Source: Bursaphelenchus xylophilus
Taxonomy: Eukaryota; Nematoda; Chromadorea; Rhabditida; Aphelenchoididae
NCBI GenBank assembly: GCA_904066235.2
Contig: CAJFCV020000004.1
Coordinates: 2,294,001-2,358,000 of the forward strand
DNA: 64,000 bases
Direction of reading: 5' to 3'
Under the pieces are notes generated by a model, which ran no database searches, had not been told where the DNA came from, and saw only the letters and a list, made by a program, of their open reading frames with translations. This document shows, piece by piece, positions 47,128-58,064 of the stretch. The position numbers and the translations under genes were made by a program. Numbering within the stretch: position 1 is the stretch's first letter; every line of letters begins with the position of its first letter.

Positions 47128-50100
47128 TTAGGGGCTGCCATCGTCGCTATCACTAAAGTCAGGTAGCGATTGTGTGGTGCGGTCGTCGAATGAAAAGTCT
47201 CGGAATTCATTTGAGGTTATCTCATCGGGTAGAGATCGTGGACGGGGAGAGCTGGAGGGGGTTGAGATTGAAGACGGTGGAGGTGATTCCTCTTCTTCAA
47301 AGACTTCATGGTCGCTTCGTCGAGGAAGAGGGCCTAATGTGCCGGCGTCCAGGTCGAGGTAGAAGTCGGCGCCTTTGAAGATATTCAAATTTGGAGGGAA
47401 TTTCGCGTACATTAGGCCTGAAATTTGGAAATTCAATTTTAGCTTTGCATGCCGTTTAAATTTCGGACTTCATAAAACCGAACGCGGTATAAATTTTGCA
47501 CATTTTTCAACGTAAAAACGAGATTTCGTCAAAGACGAACTTTTATTTCATTCAGTCAGATCTATAGAATATCGGGATTAGCGGGATGTACAATATAAAA
47601 CTGAAATATTTTGAATATCAATGGTCAATTTGGCCTTACAAGAAATACAATACTGGCTGATAATCTCACAAAGGCGGTTAGTTTCGGCCGACAAAAAATC
47701 GAACTGCTTGTGTAAAATGAAAGCATAAAATTTAAAAATTTCGACATGTCATCTACGTCGAGAAGTGGCAAAAATTTTGAAATAAACTTGACAAATCCCC
47801 CTTCCATGCATTGCTGTATCAATCACAATGGACAAAACAATCGAAAATTATTGTTTAGTCGATTGAATTCGGTACAGCAATGGATCGAAGAGTATTCGTC
47901 AACATTCTTTCAAAATTTTTGCCACCTCTCGATATACAGTGGGGGACCTGATCCAGTGGCAAAAAACGTACCATTTTGCATCCGGGAAGTATCAAAAATG
48001 CGGCAAAATTCTTCCCTCTCCAAGTGAAAAAAGCTTCGTTTTGAAGAGCGCGCCCTTTCCCTCACAAAAAGAGCGCGATCGCTTTTGAAATCGGAGTTTT
48101 TTTCACTTGGAGAGGGAAGCATTTTGCCACATTTTTGATAGTTCCCGGATGCAAAATGGTACGTTTTTTGCCATTGGATCAGGTCCCCACTGTAGATGAC
48201 ATATCGAAATTTTCAAACTTTATGCTTTCATTTTACACAGAGAGTTCGATTTTTTGCCGGCTGAAAACTAACCGCCTTTGTGAGATTATCAGCCATTATT
48301 GAATCTCTTGTAAGACCAAATTGGCCATTGATACCCAAGATATTCCAATTTTATATTGTACATTCCGCTAATCCCGATATTCTATAGATCTGACAGAATC
48401 AAATAAAAGTTCGTCTCTGATGAAATTTCGTTTTTACGTTGAAAACTTGAACTCATTTTTTACCCTTCAATTTCGAGGCCACTGCAATGTATTTCGTTTC
48501 CCAAAGCGACGATGGCTTTTCACATAATTGTTCATCAACTTCGGTCCCTTTTCCATTAACCTTTTTTTCCCCCAATTCTTCTGAATCTTCTCTTTGGTCA
48601 TCTCCGTTTTGGGATGACCCCGGCTGACTATTATCTCCTGCGTTATTAATCTTCGCTCTCTTCGCTGGGACCTCCTCTTCATCTTCTGATTCCTCCTTTC
48701 GTTCTCTGTATTCGTTGAGGAAATCTTCTGATGGCAAAACTTTTAGAGCGATTTTTCCTCCATCCTTTTCTTGGTCGATCAGGGCTTCCAATTCGGGGAT
48801 TCGGTCCACAAACGCTTTGCGATTTCGAACTTCTGAAATAACATTGTAAAAATTCTACAGTGGACCTTATCCAGGGGCAAAAATTGAGGGGGTTTTTTGA
48901 AGTTCGAAACAAAGATTTAGATGAATAACGTAAGATTTGTTGGAAACAAATTTGAGCTCATTTCGATAGCTTTTTCGACCTTTTAATTGACTGAATATAC
49001 CTCCAAAGTACTTCTTACAGTGGCGGACCTGATATAGTGGCAAAAACGTATCATTTTGTATCCGGGAAGTATCAAAAAATGTAGCAAAATGCCTCCCTCT
49101 TCGACTAAAAAACTCGATTGTAAAGGGCGTGCAATCGAAGTTTTTTCACTTTTAGAGGGAGGTATTTTGCTGCATTTTTTGATACTTCCCGGACGCAAAA
49201 TGGTACTTTTTTTGCCACTGAATCAGGTCCGTCACTGTAGGAAGTACGTTGGAAGTACATTCAGTCAATAAAAAGGTTGCAAAAGCTATCAAAATGAGCT
49301 CAAATTTGACTCCAACAAATCTTACGCAAATATTCGTCACAATCTTTATGTCAACCTCAAAAAAATCCCCTCATCAGCCCATTTTTTGCCGATTAAAATC
49401 CCTCGGGCATTCCCCAAGACCAAATATAATCAAGTTGAATCCCTCGGGGATTCCTCAAATAGCCAACCATCAAATACTCCTTCCAATTGCTTACCATTCA
49501 TCATTTTCTCCCTGATATTTCCTCCCATTGCAATCGCCAATGCCAAAATAATTTCATCGCAATCTCCCAGCAATTTAATCTCCGCGTCGTAGGGTCGAAG
49601 ATCCTCTCTGTTGATCAAGATCTGAGGTACTTTTGGATCCACATGATGGGGTATTAATGAGACCGGCTGTACTCGGAGAGACGACCCTATGACTACGACC
49701 AGATCAATTTTGTCAATGTCTTCTCCCATCTGGCTATGGAACTTGTCGGGAAGATCTTCGCCGAAGAATACAATATCCGGCTTTATTACTCCAGTTAGGC
49801 ATTTTCGGCAGTGCGCAACCCTCTAAAAATTTAAAACTTTCAAAAAAATTTTCACCTCACCTGTGCATAAACATCTTCTTTAATATCATCACTGACATAC
49901 TTCTCCTTGCAGTACAAACAAGTTGCCGTTGCAAATGAGCCATGGCATTCGACCACATTCTCAATCCCGGCCACTCTTTCCAACGTATCAATGTTCTGCG
50001 TATAATTTCTCAACAATTTGTCCTCTTCCTCCAGGAACCTTATAAACATGTGTGATATGCTGGGTTGATAGACTCCGGGGAATATTTCCTTGGCGAATGA

Positions 50101-51059
50101 GAAAAAAGGTTCGGGTCTTCGACGAAAAAAGTCAATGTCAAACATGGCCGTGGGCTGCGGAAGATCGGGGAATTTTTGTTTTAACGTCGCGTAAATTCCA
50201 GTGGAAGATCGGAAGTCGGGGATCCCACAGGAGACCGACACACCAGCACCAGTGATTATTAGAATTCTTTTGGCTTCCCTGAAATTTTAGGGGTAAATTT
50301 AGGTCCAGAAACTCAAGAGATGCCTGTCAAAAGCCAAAAATTTGACCGCCAAACGTTTTCATCCATTTCGACCCTAAAACCAAAAAAAATCAAATCAAAA
50401 TAGCTCACTTGAACAACTCCACAGCTTGTGAAAAGTCATGATATTGAGGCAGTCGTTTTCGGAAGCATTTTTCGTCCATCAATTCAAACAACAATCTAAA
50501 AATGACCTCGACTGGAAGATCTTTAGGCACTTGACATCCTGTTGGCGCCATGGATTGGAGTATTTGATACGGACTTAATCCCTTGGCCAGCAAATCGTTG
50601 ATGAATTTCGTATTCGGACTTGAGCTCCGTCGCCATACCAAGGACGGCTCGTGGCTCATTTCGAAAATTAAATTTGAGGAACCTTGGTTTGGAGCATCTT
50701 CGTCTGATCTTGTTCCTGACGCTGTGATCTTGGGTGGTGTTGGACCTAGAGGATTTTGGGCATCAATAAAATGTTATAAAAGCCGAGAGTGGTCAAATTC
50801 AAAAATTTGCACTTCATCCAAATATTTCATTGTATTTACTCACAAAACAGGTCACTCTAGATGTCCAACATAATTTGGGGTACTCATTTTCTACTTGGTC
50901 CATTTTTCCCCAGAGAATTCGCCAAAACTATATTATACTAGCCACTATAATGCCCTCACAACAATATCCAGTCAATCTAGACACAAAACAAAAAAAGTAA
51001 AGCTCCATACCTCCTTTCCTGCCATTTAATCCCTCTAGAGTATTGATATTTTGTTCCAT
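47128..51059 (-). CDS. sir-2.1: SIRT1/SIR-2.1-type NAD-dependent protein deacetylase
   Basis: Exons in reading order are 51059-51011, 50745-50409, 50278-49861, 49822-49495, 48832-48464 and 47417-47128, giving 596 aa. It removes acetyl groups from histones and other nuclear proteins using NAD. Seen: GAGVSVSCGIPDFRS and TQNID (NAD site), the catalytic His in ECHGSF, Zn cysteines CLYC and CRKC, GEDLPD, and GSSLRVQP. The C-terminal exon has FPPNLNIFKGADFY, matching the C-terminal regulatory (ESA) strand of SIRT1 that packs on the catalytic core, followed by an acidic Ser-rich tail. Exon 5 continues in frame to a stop at 48453, but the donor G|GTAAAA at 48463-48462 joins in phase to the last exon. 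The last intron (47,418-48,463) and intron 4 both hold palindromes. Close to the known nematode length (~600 aa). Confidence 0.9.
47508..48442. repeat. Palindromic element in the last intron of sir-2.1
   Basis: Left arm from 47,508 (TCAACGTAAAAACGAGATTTC) and right arm ending at 48,442 (GAAATTTCGTTTTTACGTTGA) pair over ~340 bases, including CTGATAATCTCACAAAGGCGG. A family 1 MITE interrupts the right arm. The right end comes within 25 bp of the exon 5 donor. Confidence 0.8.
47937..48192. repeat. Family 1 MITE nested in the sir-2.1 palindrome
   Basis: TA CAGTGGGGGACCTGATCCAG ... TTGGATCAGGTCCCCACTG TA. This is the best-preserved 256-bp copy, and its removal restores the host palindrome arm. 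Confidence 0.88.
48858..48895. repeat. Family 1 MITE terminal fragment
   Basis: TA CAGTGGACCTTATCCAGGG followed by unrelated sequence. Only the outer ~30 bases remain, close to the exon 5 acceptor of sir-2.1. Confidence 0.55.
49018..49237. repeat. Family 1 MITE at the centre of a second palindrome
   Basis: TA CAGTGGCGGACCTGAT ... TCAGGTCCGTCACTG TA. The flanks 48,905-49,015 and 49,240-49,350 are inverted copies (e.g. TTTGAGCTCATTTCGATAGC), so the MITE sits at the hairpin tip, at the central TA of CTTCTTAGGAAG. It lies in intron 4 of sir-2.1. Confidence 0.85.
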
Positions 51060-51575
51060 TTTGGAAGTTCGAAGGATCTTCGACAGTACCCAAGTTGAAG
51101 GTCTAAAACAACATATGAATTAAGCATTTCCTACATGATAAACTAGTAAATAGAATAAGAAACATTCGACAGATCTTGTTATTGAAAATTTTGACGAGAA
51201 AACAGAAAAATTTTGGGTTGCAACGGAATGCCAGAAACCGGGAAATTTTTGCGAAAGTTGCGGAAATTTGAACTGAAATCGAGCTTGATTTGCCAGAAAA
51301 AGCTTATCATCGGATAGTATGGCTTCTGTAGAATGTAACTAAACCGATATCGACTGATTACTTCGCATATTATCTTTACAACGCGGAAATTACGAGACTT
51401 CGTATACTTTGTCTCCGCATTTCTCTCGAACCTAGGGCGCGACTTGTCAAGTCCCTCTGCTTGTTTCTCTTCTTGGAAAATTCGTCGAGGAGGCAGCGAG
51501 CTTTTATCCGGTCCGATCCAGTAGTTTTCGTCCAGCTTTTATCGTTTTTCTCGTTTTTAATTTATTCATAAAATT
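51060..51575. promoter_or_regulatory. Divergent intergenic region between sir-2.1 and the next gene
   Basis: About 515 bp between two divergent starts, so it should hold both promoters. No TATA box is evident, and acceptor-like sequence before the minus-strand ATG is weak. No repeat copies are present. Confidence 0.45.
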
Positions 51576-53911
51576 ATGGCCGATCCTCAGGTTCAAGAAG
51601 TCACGTCGAATGAAGATTTTAACAAGCCTGGACTAGACCCTGAAGTTCCTGATGAAGAGGAGAGCGAGAATATCGGGTCGACAGTCAAATCCGATGATCA
51701 AGATGAAAATAAAGTAATTTTACAGTCTTTTTTTATAGCTTTGCCATCTTTGTTATCAATTGCAACATGTTTTACTTCTAGGCGAAAGACGATAGTCCTA
51801 AACCGGCTGAAACCAATGGTGCAGGTGGAACCGAGCCCAAGGAGAATGCTGAGAGTGTAAAAGCTGAAGAGAACGAGGAAACCCCTGCACCACAGCCCTA
51901 TGATGGACCTCCGCGAAAAGGGGTAAGATGTTTGATATTTTTGTTTGGTTTTTAGGTGTCTACTGGTTACTTCTTGTCTTGAAGTACTTATGCAGGTTGT
52001 GTTGAAGTACGAGTCTTGCTTTTGACCTTACGTTGCGGTTTTCTGAGATAAATTTATGTTGAAGTATGTGCAAAACTTAATTGTCGGGTTTTTATCAAAC
52101 GGAGAGTCGTTTCGGATGGAAGTTTTGGCTAATTAGCTGTGAAATGAGCTTAGATTTAGTATGGATCAGAAAGTTTCCTTCTGTAAACAAGAGGTTATTT
52201 GAAGTTTCAATTTTTCTTTCTTTCAGAACAAAAGAAGACGTAAAACAAAAGCAGCTCGAGCTCTGATGGGAGTGGGCAAGATGTTAGAGCAGTATCGTCA
52301 ATTGAAAACAGAGCATGGCGATCTGGACGTGGACGAAGACGAAACCGGACGATTTCAAATCGGTGGCAGCGAATTGTCGTTCGAAAGTTGGAGTCAGATC
52401 AACAAAACTCAAGATGAAGGAATTGTTAGGGCTGATTTTGTGCCGCCAAGTCAAAAATGGAAGAAGAGATCGGTCAGTCCGATCGAATGGAAGCATCTGG
52501 GCAAGGTTAATCCTTCAACTTCGAATGGGCATAACAAAAAGAAAGGAAAGGGAGGAGATGATGTAAGTGTAATATCCAAAAATTTTCAAGGAAAGTGCTT
52601 CGATGGGGTATGGGTTACAGGTCGAGACATATATAAAAAAAATGCAAATTTTTCTGATTCAGAATATGTAAAAATTAGCTTCCCAATTTTGGTTTGTAAG
52701 GGCGAAAAAATCCTCAGAACTTTTCTCTCAACACCACGCAAATGACCCCTTTTTTGACCAAGTTTTTACCAATTCAAAAGCTTTGTTTGGAGCTGAAGTA
52801 AATCCTGGTATCTTGACAAAACTTAAAATATCAAATTTGATTAATACTACACCTTAATTAGTAGGTCCAATATAAAAAGTGACGTGATATTTTAAGGCTT
52901 GTCAGGATGCCAGGGTTTACTGTAGCTCAAAACAAGGCTTTTGAATTTGTGAAAACTTGATCAAAAAGGCATTTGCTTGGTGTTGCGAGAAAAGTTAGGA
53001 GGATTTTTTCGCCCTTACAAACCAAAATTGGGCAGTTGCTGTGGGGGCCTGATCCAATGGCAAAAAACGTACCATGTTGCATCCAGGGAGCATCAAAAAA
53101 TGTGGCAAAATGCCTCCCTCTCCAAGTGAAAAAACTCTGATTTCAAAAGCGCGCCTGCTCTTTTTGCCAGGCAAATGGCGCGCCCTTAAAAACGGAGTTT
53201 TTTCACTTGGAGAGGGAAGCATTTTGCCACATTTTTGAAACTTCCCGGATGCAAAATGGTACGTTTTTGCCACTGGATCAGGTCTTCCACTGTAATTTTT
53301 ACATATTCTGAATTCGAAAAGTTTTGATATTTTTTTGATATTCATTGAGGGTCCTGATCCAGCGGAAAGAAACGTTTCATTTAGCATCCAGGAAGCATCA
53401 AAAAATGTTCAAAATATCTCCCTCTCCAAGTGAAAAAACTCTGTTTTGAACTGCGCGCTTTTGAAGTCGGAGTTTTTTTCATTTGGAGAGAGGTATTTTG
53501 CTGCATTTTTGATACTTCCCGGATGCAAAATGGTACGTTTTTGACCAATGGATCAAATCCATCACTGTATCTCTCGATCTGTAACTCCATACCCCATAGA
53601 AGTACTCTCCTTGCAAAATATAATATAAATATCGTTTCTTTTTGTTATTTTTCCCCTTTCAGAAGGACGAAGGTGAAATTTCCGACTCTGACGACCAATC
53701 CGACGACACCATTTCCTCGGACTCCGACGACGATGCTCCCCGACATCACAAAAAACGCCGACGTCCCGCACCGAAGCCAGAACCCACCCCACAGGGCGCA
53801 ATGCCGCTCTCCAAACTCTTCACCACCGCCTACAAATTCCGCGAAGTCGTGGTGCAGAACTTCACAATCAAGGAGAAGATGGCATTCCTAGAAGCGATAA
53901 GACAAATTTGA
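51576..53911 (+). CDS. Unidentified nuclear-type protein with acidic and basic stretches
   Basis: Exons are 51576-51713, 51782-51922, 52227-52562 and 53663-53911, giving 287 aa, all joined in phase 0. I do not recognise the family. Residues 1-95 are acidic and Pro/Glu-rich; then NKRRRKTKAAR (probable nuclear localisation signal) and a short helical segment (LMGVGKMLEQYRQL). Next come an acidic DVDEDE patch, a W-containing middle, a Ser/Asp run, a second basic cluster (KKRRRPAPKP) and an ordered C-terminus LFTTAYKFREVVV. The layout suggests a chromatin or RNA-associated protein, by inference. Intron 3 holds a fold-back with two nested MITEs. The next gene starts ~300 bp downstream on the same strand. 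Confidence 0.75.
53039..53292. repeat. Family 1 MITE, nested
   Basis: GGGGGCCTGATCCAATGGC ... GGATCAGGTCTTCCACTG TA. Both arms are complete, inserted in the right arm of the 52.6 kb fold-back. Confidence 0.85.
53345..53567. repeat. Family 1 MITE, nested
   Basis: GAGGGTCCTGATCCAGCGG ... GGATCAAATCCATCACTG TA. This is the second insertion in the same arm, only ~50 bp from the first. Confidence 0.82.
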
Positions 53912-54201
53912 AGATGCTTGAAATATTTATTGGTTTGAATTACAATCTCTGAAGTTTTAAAAAAAGTCTCACATGGTTGTTATACGAGGAGTAAAACAAG
54001 TTTTTAATGGGTTATATATGTGTCCCGCTCGTTGAGAAACGTTGGATATTTTTTGATTTTTTTTGTTTTAGGTATGAAATTTGGTTTAAAATGCTCAGTT
54101 ATGACGTTTTTGGGCCTTGATTTCGGATTGTGCTCATTTTTTCTTTAATTTTTCTATATGTGATATGTTATCCATGACAAAAAAATTAGAATTTTCATAA
54201 A

Positions 54202-54208
54202 TTTTCAG
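54202..54208 (+). promoter_or_regulatory. Probable spliced-leader acceptor of the WDR74 gene
   Basis: AATTTTCAG directly precedes ACGCAATG. A consensus 3' splice site with no upstream exon in range is the usual mark of trans-splicing in nematodes. Confidence 0.5.
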
Positions 54209-54213
54209 ACGCA

Positions 54214-57192
54214 ATGTCGGCAGATTGCTATGTTGGCGCCACAACGGGTGCTTTTAAATGTGAGTTTTTTTTTGTTTTTTATTGCTTCTGTTTTTAGTGA
54301 TCAACCTGAAAGAAGAGCGGTTCACAAATGCCCAGCCATTGGAGAAACTAAAACCAAAAGAACATGGAATTGTCGGAATGTGCTTTGTCGATAATTCGCA
54401 GGTAAAATTACTTTCGTTTTTTTTTTGAATTTAGGAATTGACTTGATCAAAATCGTCAGAAGATTTAATGATTTTCAATTTCAGACCGAAGTTTTGACCC
54501 TTCAGAAGAATGGAGATGTGAATTTCTACAATACAGTAACCGGAGACTACACCAAATTGTTTGAAACGGAAAACACAGAGGCTGGAGGACCAGCGAAAGC
54601 CATTCAGTTGACAGTAAAGTAGGTTTTAAGTTTAAGAAAATTATTTTTTTGTTTTTAGTGATCGAATCGTGGTCGCGCATGAAAACGGTCATGTCCAGAT
54701 TTACAATCAAGAGGGAAGCCCTCAAATCGGCGATGGATTCGAAGCCGGCGCTAATCTGAACTTCTTGATCACCGATCCGAATAATCGAGAAGTCGCCTTA
54801 ACTGGAGGGAAAGAAAATACTTTGAAATTGTGGGATTTGGAGAGGAAAGCCACACTCTGGAGCATGAAAAATGTAGGTGGGGGAGTGAATAAGTGGTTTT
54901 GGGTTTAAAAAATAAAAAAAAATTATTATTTTTTTTTTTTTTTTGATTTTTTTAAACTTTTTTAATATTTGAGGGGTTTTTCAGCTAAAAGACGACTACC
55001 TAAGCTTAAGAATTCCAATATGGGAAGCGAATGGTCGTTTCGTCAAGGACTCGAAGTTAATTTGCACAACAACAGGCCACCATCAAGTAAATTTTTTGAG
55101 AAAAATAGATTTTTTTTGTCTTTTTTTCTGATGATAATCTGGAGTTTGATACTAAATTGAACTTACAGATACGACTGTTTGATCCGAAAAGACAAAGGAA
55201 GCCCGTAATTTCCCTGGATTGGCATGAAAATCCAATCAGAGCGATCTCGACTTGCCATAGAGAGGAGCACGTGATTGCTGGAAATAATTGCGGCGAATTG
55301 GCGCTGTTTGATCTGAGAGGGAAAAGTAAGTGAGAGTGAAAGGGTCATTGGAGGGTATTTAGCCATCTTTTTATATTGTAGTAGGCATAATTTTTTATTT
55401 ATTTATTTTTTTTTTTGATTTTTTTAAGTTTAATTACGTAATCGATTTCGACACATGCCTAGGACAGTATATTACAAAAAAGGAATCAATTTTTAAGCTA
55501 CTTTATAATTAATCGAAAAAATTATCCAATTTTGTACTTAAGACAGCCCAAAACTATATAAATTGTCATTGGAACTTTGGCTAAAAAATATTTCTGGCGT
55601 GGAAAAACGGAATCGATGGCACTAGTTTCGAAAATGACATTCATTTCTTTTGTATTTGGCTTAAGTAGTGCTGTAAAGTTGTAATTTTTTTGATTTTTTC
55701 ACAATCGATCTAGTGGTTTTCGGTAGTGTTGATTTCTGATTTTGAAATCAGCACCATCGGAAACCCCTAAATCGAGTATTTGTTAAAAAATCAAAAAATT
55801 ACTAACTTTGCAGCACTAATTACGCAAAATAGTACGGAGTTGGACGATTGGGGAAAAAGACGATTGGGGAAAAGTACGATTGGGGAAACCGAAAAGTATT
55901 ATTTTTCTTCCATGCAAATGTCGAAGTTAGGAGAATCGAGGGTGCTCATTTCGAAAATGACATTCATTTTTTTGATTCTTACTTTTTTCCTTAAGTAGTA
56001 CTGTAAAGTAGTAATTTTTGATTTTTTTTCATAAATACTCGATTTAGGGGTTTTCGAGGGTGCTGATTTTGAAAATCATGTAAATTTTTCCTCTAGTACT
56101 ACATAGTACTATTCTGATACTATATAGTACGAAGTGAAAATATGGCTTTTGACGTTAATGGTGTTGTTTTGATGCTTAGTACTCTTCAAAAACACGTTTT
56201 AAAGACTTGGTGCTATATAGTACTGTCTGATACTATGTAGTACGAAGTAAAAATAGGCGTACTAAGCACCAGAACAACACCACGAACGCCTAAAGGCCAA
56301 CTTTACACCTCGTACTACATAGTATCAGGTAGTACTATATAGCACCAGGTCTTTAAAACGTGTTTTTTAAGAGTACTAAGCATCAAAACAACACCATTAA
56401 CGTCAAAAGCCATATTTTGACCTCGTACTATATAGTATCAGAATAGTACTGTATAGTACTAGAGGAAAAATGAACATGATTTTCGAAACCAGCACCTTCG
56501 AAATCATCTAAATCCAGTATTTTTCGAAAATTTTTAAAAAATTAGTACTTAACAGTACTACTTAAGGAACACTAGTAATGTTCAGAAAAAATAAACCCGA
56601 TATTCGAAATCAGCACCCTCGAAAACCCCTAAATCGAGTATTTATGAAAAAAAATCAAAAATTACTACTTTACAGTACTACTTAAGAAAAAAAGTAAGAA
56701 TCAAAAAAAAAGAATGTCATTTTCGAAATGAGCACCCTCGATTATCCTAATTTCGACATTTGCATCGAAGAAAAATAATACTTTTCGGTTTCCCCAATCG
56801 TACTTTTCCCCAATCGTCTTTTTCCCCAATCGTCCCTTTCCCCAATCGTCTTTTTCCCCAATCGTCCCAGTTCCAAAATAGTAAGTGTAATATGACAATC
56901 TCGTTTACCTTTCGTATTAATTTTTTTCTCGTTTTCAGTCCGGCCTGTCCACAAATTCAGAGGAGGCTCAGGCGCCATCCGATGCATCGACGCCCATCCG
57001 ACGGAGAAATTGGTCGCTTCTGTAGGAATAGACCGCTTCCTTCTGGTCCATGATGTCGATACGAAACGAACTTTACACAAGATATACCTGAAGACTCAAT
57101 TGAGCTCAGTACTGTTCTCCAAAGTGAACTCCCTCACAAATCCGATCAAAGATGAGGAGCCAGAGGTGGTCACCAAGTTCTTTGAAGGATAA
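54214..57192 (+). CDS. WDR74: WDR74/NSA1-type WD40 ribosome biogenesis factor
   Basis: Exons are 54214-54259, 54298-54401, 54485-54618, 54659-54872, 54985-55086, 55169-55325 and 56939-57192, giving 336 aa. NSA1/WDR74 is a nucleolar seven-blade propeller acting in early 60S subunit maturation. Diagnostic blocks seen: TGGKENTLKLWDLE, LSLRIPIWE, LICTTTGHHQIRLFDP, HPTEKLVASVGIDRFLLVHD and YLKTQLSSVLF. It lacks the long basic tail of the vertebrate protein. TTTTCAG lies 6 bases before the ATG and the upstream gene ends ~300 bp away on the same strand, so the two may form an operon with spliced-leader processing. Introns are ~40-110 nt except the last (1.6 kb), which holds a giant palindrome. Confidence 0.9.
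55595..55841. repeat. Smaller palindrome of family 4
   Basis: The ...AAGTAGTGCTGTAAAGTTG and AACTTTGCAGCACTAATTACG blocks are inverted around a centre with GATTTTGAAATC. It adjoins the 1-kb palindrome and shares its inner motif with the element at 7.5-8.0 kb. Confidence 0.6.
55842..56867. mobile_element. 1-kb giant palindrome in the WDR74 last intron
   Basis: Ends GGACGATTGGGGAAAAAG and its complement ...CCCCAATCGTCC enclose arms of ~500 bases meeting near 56,255. Subterminal CGATTGGGGAAAA units are repeated 3-5 times per arm, and the centre has reiterated TAGTACTATATAGTA-type motifs. A fragment of the same ends occurs at 21,128-21,185. No coding sequence. Confidence 0.82.
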
Positions 57193-57299
57193 GAAGTTGT
57201 TTGTTGGCCGATTCGAGTTGCTGAATTTGTTGACGCATTGTTGTTTTTTGATTTTATTTTTTGTTGTTGTTAGTTGTTATTGGATGTAATAATAAAGTG

Positions 57300-58020
57300 A
57301 TGGAAATAGATAACGCATAAATTTTTAGATTTTTGAATGAGGTGTCATAAATTTGACTTTGCTTTTCATCATAAAATCCACAATGCTAGTATAAAGTTTG
57401 TAAAGTCGCCGTAGTGATTTTGGCAACATGCACTGTGCGAAAACAATTTTTCCCTTGCAATTGAAAATTGTGCAATTTCTTGCCTTTTGCACCGTGCAAT
57501 AGGCTCTTCTGGGGCCGTTGCTCGAACCCTGACTTTTTCTGCACAATGCAAACTCCAAAATTACTTCAGAGATTTTACGAACGGACTAGTTTTGTGCATT
57601 TCGTTTGCACTGTGCAAAAAAAGTGACGCTGCGACTTTCGGGTCAGCTACAGTTCGGGTCAACGATACTATGGACCGCGTCGGTTTGTGGTTGTATGCAT
57701 GGGGAGGCTAGACGAAGGCTTATTTATTAGAAGAAATACAAATGTCGTCGACCCGAAAAGTTGTCTTGCACCCTTTTTACTCTTTATGAACAGACTAGTA
57801 TTATATTCGAGTCACAGAGTTCATTTGTTACGTTTTACGTGACCAAAGATTGCTGCAAAAATTAAATACTTGGATTAATATAAATCCTTACTCTAAACCC
57901 TCTTATCTGCCGCCATTGATAACCTATCCCAATTGCGAAACTAATGCCTTTTTTCGAACAAATCTTTTGCCCATAAGCGGATTAAAATCGTTTCTTATCA
58001 GAGACTGAAACTTTATTTAA
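57300..58020. other. Intergenic region before the thaumatin-like gene
   Basis: Holds a fold-back piece 57,638-57,762 (ACTTTCGGGTCAGCTACAG ... GTCGACCCGAAAAGT) of the family also at 58,482-58,715, and a GTGCAA-rich stretch (57,420-57,620). No gene is visible. Confidence 0.5.
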
Positions 58021-58064
58021 TGGGAATATGTTCCGTTTCTTTGTAAAAATCATCTCTTCCAATC

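Larger units (their letters stand above)
52588..53616. mobile_element. CAAGGAAAGTAC fold-back with two nested MITEs
   Basis: Ends CAAGGAAAGTGCTTCGATGG and CCATAGAAGTACTCTCCTTG pair. Inner blocks match the 43.2 kb element (AACACCACGCAAATG / GCATTTGCTTGGTGTTG). Family 1 MITEs at 53,039-53,292 and 53,345-53,567 interrupt the right arm. No duplication is evident at the outer ends. Confidence 0.75.

Noticed and set aside
48453..48463. In-frame stop taken as the end of SIRT1
   Set aside because: The paralogue-like C-terminal regulatory exon downstream joins in phase through a consensus donor, so the stop is probably intronic.
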